Shown here: one piece after another, positions 62,765 through 64,000 of the stretch
Position numbering within the stretch: the first letter of the stretch is position 1
Layout: every line of letters starts with the position of its first letter
DNA from: Halalkalibacter oceani
GTDB taxonomy: Bacteria; Bacillota; Bacilli; Bacillales; Bacillaceae_D
Direction of reading: 5' to 3'
Assembly: GCF_023715605.1 (NCBI RefSeq)
Contig: NZ_JAMBOL010000003.1
Span: 62,001 to 126,000, forward strand
DNA length: 64,000 nt
The notes under the pieces: model-generated
Told to the model about the DNA's origin: nothing
The model's input: only the letters and a program-made list of their open reading frames with translations
The model's database searches: none
Translations under genes and position numbers: made by a program

Positions 62765-63400
62765 ATGGAATTCTGGGAGTCCAGTTTTATCGAAAAACAA
62801 ATGATGTGGGGCTTCGCGCCCACTGACTCGGCCATTTTGGCAAAGGACTTATTCCTTGAAAGAAATGCGAACGATATCCTACTGCCTGGAATTGGCTATG
62901 GAAGAAACGCAAAAGTGTTTATTGAAAATGGAATCGCTGTTACAGGAATTGAGATTTCACAAACGGCGATTGATTTGGCGAGGAAAAACGGGATTAATTG
63001 TAAAATATACCATGGTTCAGTAACCGAGATGCCTTTCGATTCTAAACAATATGACGGCATTTTCTCCCATGCCCTGCTCCATCTATTGAATAAGGAAGAA
63101 AGAGCGACGTTTATTAAAGATTGCTACCATCAGCTAAAGCCTGGTGCCACGATGATGTTTACAACCGTTTCAAAAAAAGCACCGATGTTTGGAAAAGGCA
63201 AGCAGTTGGATCAGGACTATTTTGAGACAAAGGACGGTGTAAAGCTGTTTTTTTATGACGCCGACTCGATTAAGCAGGAATTTAGCGAATACGGGCTGGA
63301 GGCGTTTTCGGAAATTGATGAACCGAATAAGGATAGCGACAATAAACCGCCAATAACTTTCTTAATGATAAGATGCAAAAAGTCGACAGGCGTTTTGTAG
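62765..63400 (+). CDS. Class I SAM-dependent methyltransferase
   Basis: A 211-residue Rossmann-fold methyltransferase. The SAM loop reads LLPGIGYGRNAKVF instead of the common DxGxGxG, strand 2 ends in GIEIS (acidic ribose ligand), and FSHALLHLL is the motif III region. AAAGGAG is 11 bases before the ATG at 62765. It has no linked partner gene, so the acceptor is unknown. Confidence 0.78.
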   Translation: MEFWESSFIEKQMMWGFAPTDSAILAKDLFLERNANDILLPGIGYGRNAKVFIENGIAVTGIEISQTAIDLARKNGINCKIYHGSVTEMPFDSKQYDGIFSHALLHLLNKEERATFIKDCYHQLKPGATMMFTTVSKKAPMFGKGKQLDQDYFETKDGVKLFFYDADSIKQEFSEYGLEAFSEIDEPNKDSDNKPPITFLMIRCKKSTGVL

Positions 63401-63416
63401 TTTAAGAAAATACTGG

Positions 63417-63463
63417 AAGCTGCTGAAAAAGTACGATTTTCATTTTTTTCAGCAGCTTTTTCG
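63417..63463. terminator. Terminator after the methyltransferase gene
   Basis: Arms AAGCTGCTGAAAAA (63417-63430) and complement (63445-63458) then T-rich sequence. The stem matches that at 26065. Confidence 0.85.
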
Positions 63464-63540
63464 TAATGAGCGTAGCCGTTGCCTGATTTTGAAAGCCTTG
63501 CTTCGAATAGGTTTCTCGAAGCAAGGCACGCAGCGCGCGG
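63464..63540. repeat. Intergenic repeat with hairpin
   Basis: AATGAGCGTAGCCGTTGCC, a spacer, a perfect 12-bp-arm hairpin GCCTTGCTTCGA (63495-63506 with 63516-63527) with a GGTTTC loop, and GCGGAGCCATTAC. It repeats the design of 58077-58200. Confidence 0.7.
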
Positions 63541-63640
63541 AGCCATTACTCTTCTTCGACTGACGAAAAAGGAAGTTTTTTTTCAGTGGCCTCTTTTCCT
63601 GCCAGCTTTACGTTCGGGTGCAAACTTCGCTCGCTGCTTC

Positions 63641-63683
63641 GTCGCTAATTCAATAGGGTAAGTCGCCCTATTGAATTAGCGAC
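63641..63683. repeat. Perfect 18-bp inverted repeat at a gene end
   Basis: GTCGCTAATTCAATAGGG (63641-63658) and complement (63666-63683) with a 7-base loop. The right arm contains the last codons and stop of the partial gene at 63668; no T tract. Confidence 0.85.
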
Positions 63684-64000
63684 TGAAACCGGTCATATTC
63701 TTGTTGGAGGCCTTGTTGGTGTTTTGGATCGGTCAGGGCGTCGAACCGTTCTACTTCGCGGTTAAGTCCTTCGACAAAGGCGGACTTAGCCGCGGCTAAT
63801 GATTGGGCGAACGCCGATTCAAGCTGGACGAGTGTTTCTTCTTCGATGTTTCGCAGCGCATCACTTGCGACGACGGTTCCGTCTTCAACAAGCTTATCCT
63901 TCAACGCGCGTACTTGCTGGCCTTCAAAGAAAGCCTTTAGCGACTGAAAGCTGGCGCTGTAGTCTTCAAGACGCAAATCGAGTAAGCGGTTCGAAAGCTC
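63668..64000 (-). CDS. 3' end of a large gene, possibly dynamin-like DynA (YpbR)
   Basis: The frame is open to the window edge, so only the last 110 residues are seen: a helical, Glu/Gln/Ala-rich segment ending ...YDRFQSLIQ. Its position after the recU/ponA region and helical character would fit the C-terminus of the bacterial dynamin DynA, which lies in the same general region in B. subtilis, but the sequence seen has no diagnostic motif. Other long coiled proteins are possible. Confidence 0.45.
   Translation of the reverse strand, partial: ELSNRLLDLRLEDYSASFQSLKAFFEGQQVRALKDKLVEDGTVVASDALRNIEEETLVQLESAFAQSLAAAKSAFVEGLNREVERFDALTDPKHQQGLQQEYDRFQSLIQ

Overview
The window looks like the chromosome of a Gram-positive, endospore-forming member of the Bacillaceae related to, but not, Bacillus subtilis. 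The sequence shows spore genes (Spo0E-like phosphatase, YhcN/YlaJ lipoprotein, KapB, RacA, SspM), Bacillus housekeeping families (MrfA, YpjP, YpgR/CvfC, YdbS/YdbT, bacilliredoxin, YtzC-like, YppE, YppC, RecU, PonA), strong Shine-Dalgarno sites, frequent GTG/TTG starts and sigma-A type promoters. An ectoine-hydrolase-like gene hints at contact with saline habitats. I see no phage, transposase, tRNA, rRNA or CRISPR array.
Layout: (1) 1-5.7 kb: 5' part of the MrfA helicase gene, a ketopantoate reductase, and an acyltransferase/serine-hydrolase pair. (2) 5.7-17.1 kb: a tightly packed 12-gene minus-strand operon that begins with a TRAP transporter (DctPQM) and continues with three SDR dehydrogenases, a Gfo/Idh/MocA oxidoreductase, a MaoC hydratase, a GH88 unsaturated-uronyl hydrolase, a CoA-transferase, a DHDPS-like lyase and an enoyl-CoA hydratase. 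Its promoter is followed by two identical cre-like operators 84 bp apart. I read it as a carbon-catabolite-controlled pathway for an acidic, uronate-bearing substrate with a CoA-dependent lower half; the combination matches no pathway I know. (3) 17.4-24.9 kb: GmhB-like phosphatase, AbgT transporter, a cold-shock gene with a structured leader, two unannotated mini-genes, lipoproteins, Spo0E-like gene, and dapA behind a lysine riboswitch. (4) 25-31.7 kb: EamA transporter, then a three-gene operon (gamma-family PLP enzyme, M20 deacylase, ectoine-hydrolase-like M24 protein) divergent from a PucR regulator. (5) 31.7-41.2 kb: kapB, small membrane proteins, ypjP, the glutamate synthase operon and an NRDE protein. 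(6) 41.4-56.6 kb: a TelA gene with two unrecognised neighbours, PH-domain membrane proteins, ypgR, redox proteins, RNase Z, a cell-wall endopeptidase, cheV and ilvA. (7) 56.6-64 kb: yppE, racA, sspM, yppC, recU, ponA, a methyltransferase and the 3' end of a probable dynamin-like gene, separated by repeat-rich intergenic DNA.
Most genes are metabolic or housekeeping. The unusual parts are the TRAP/GH88/CoA operon, the ectoine-type cluster that pairs DoeA-like with non-DoeB enzymes, the TelA neighbourhood, the cspD leader, and two families of dispersed hairpin repeats that recur in the intergenic spaces.
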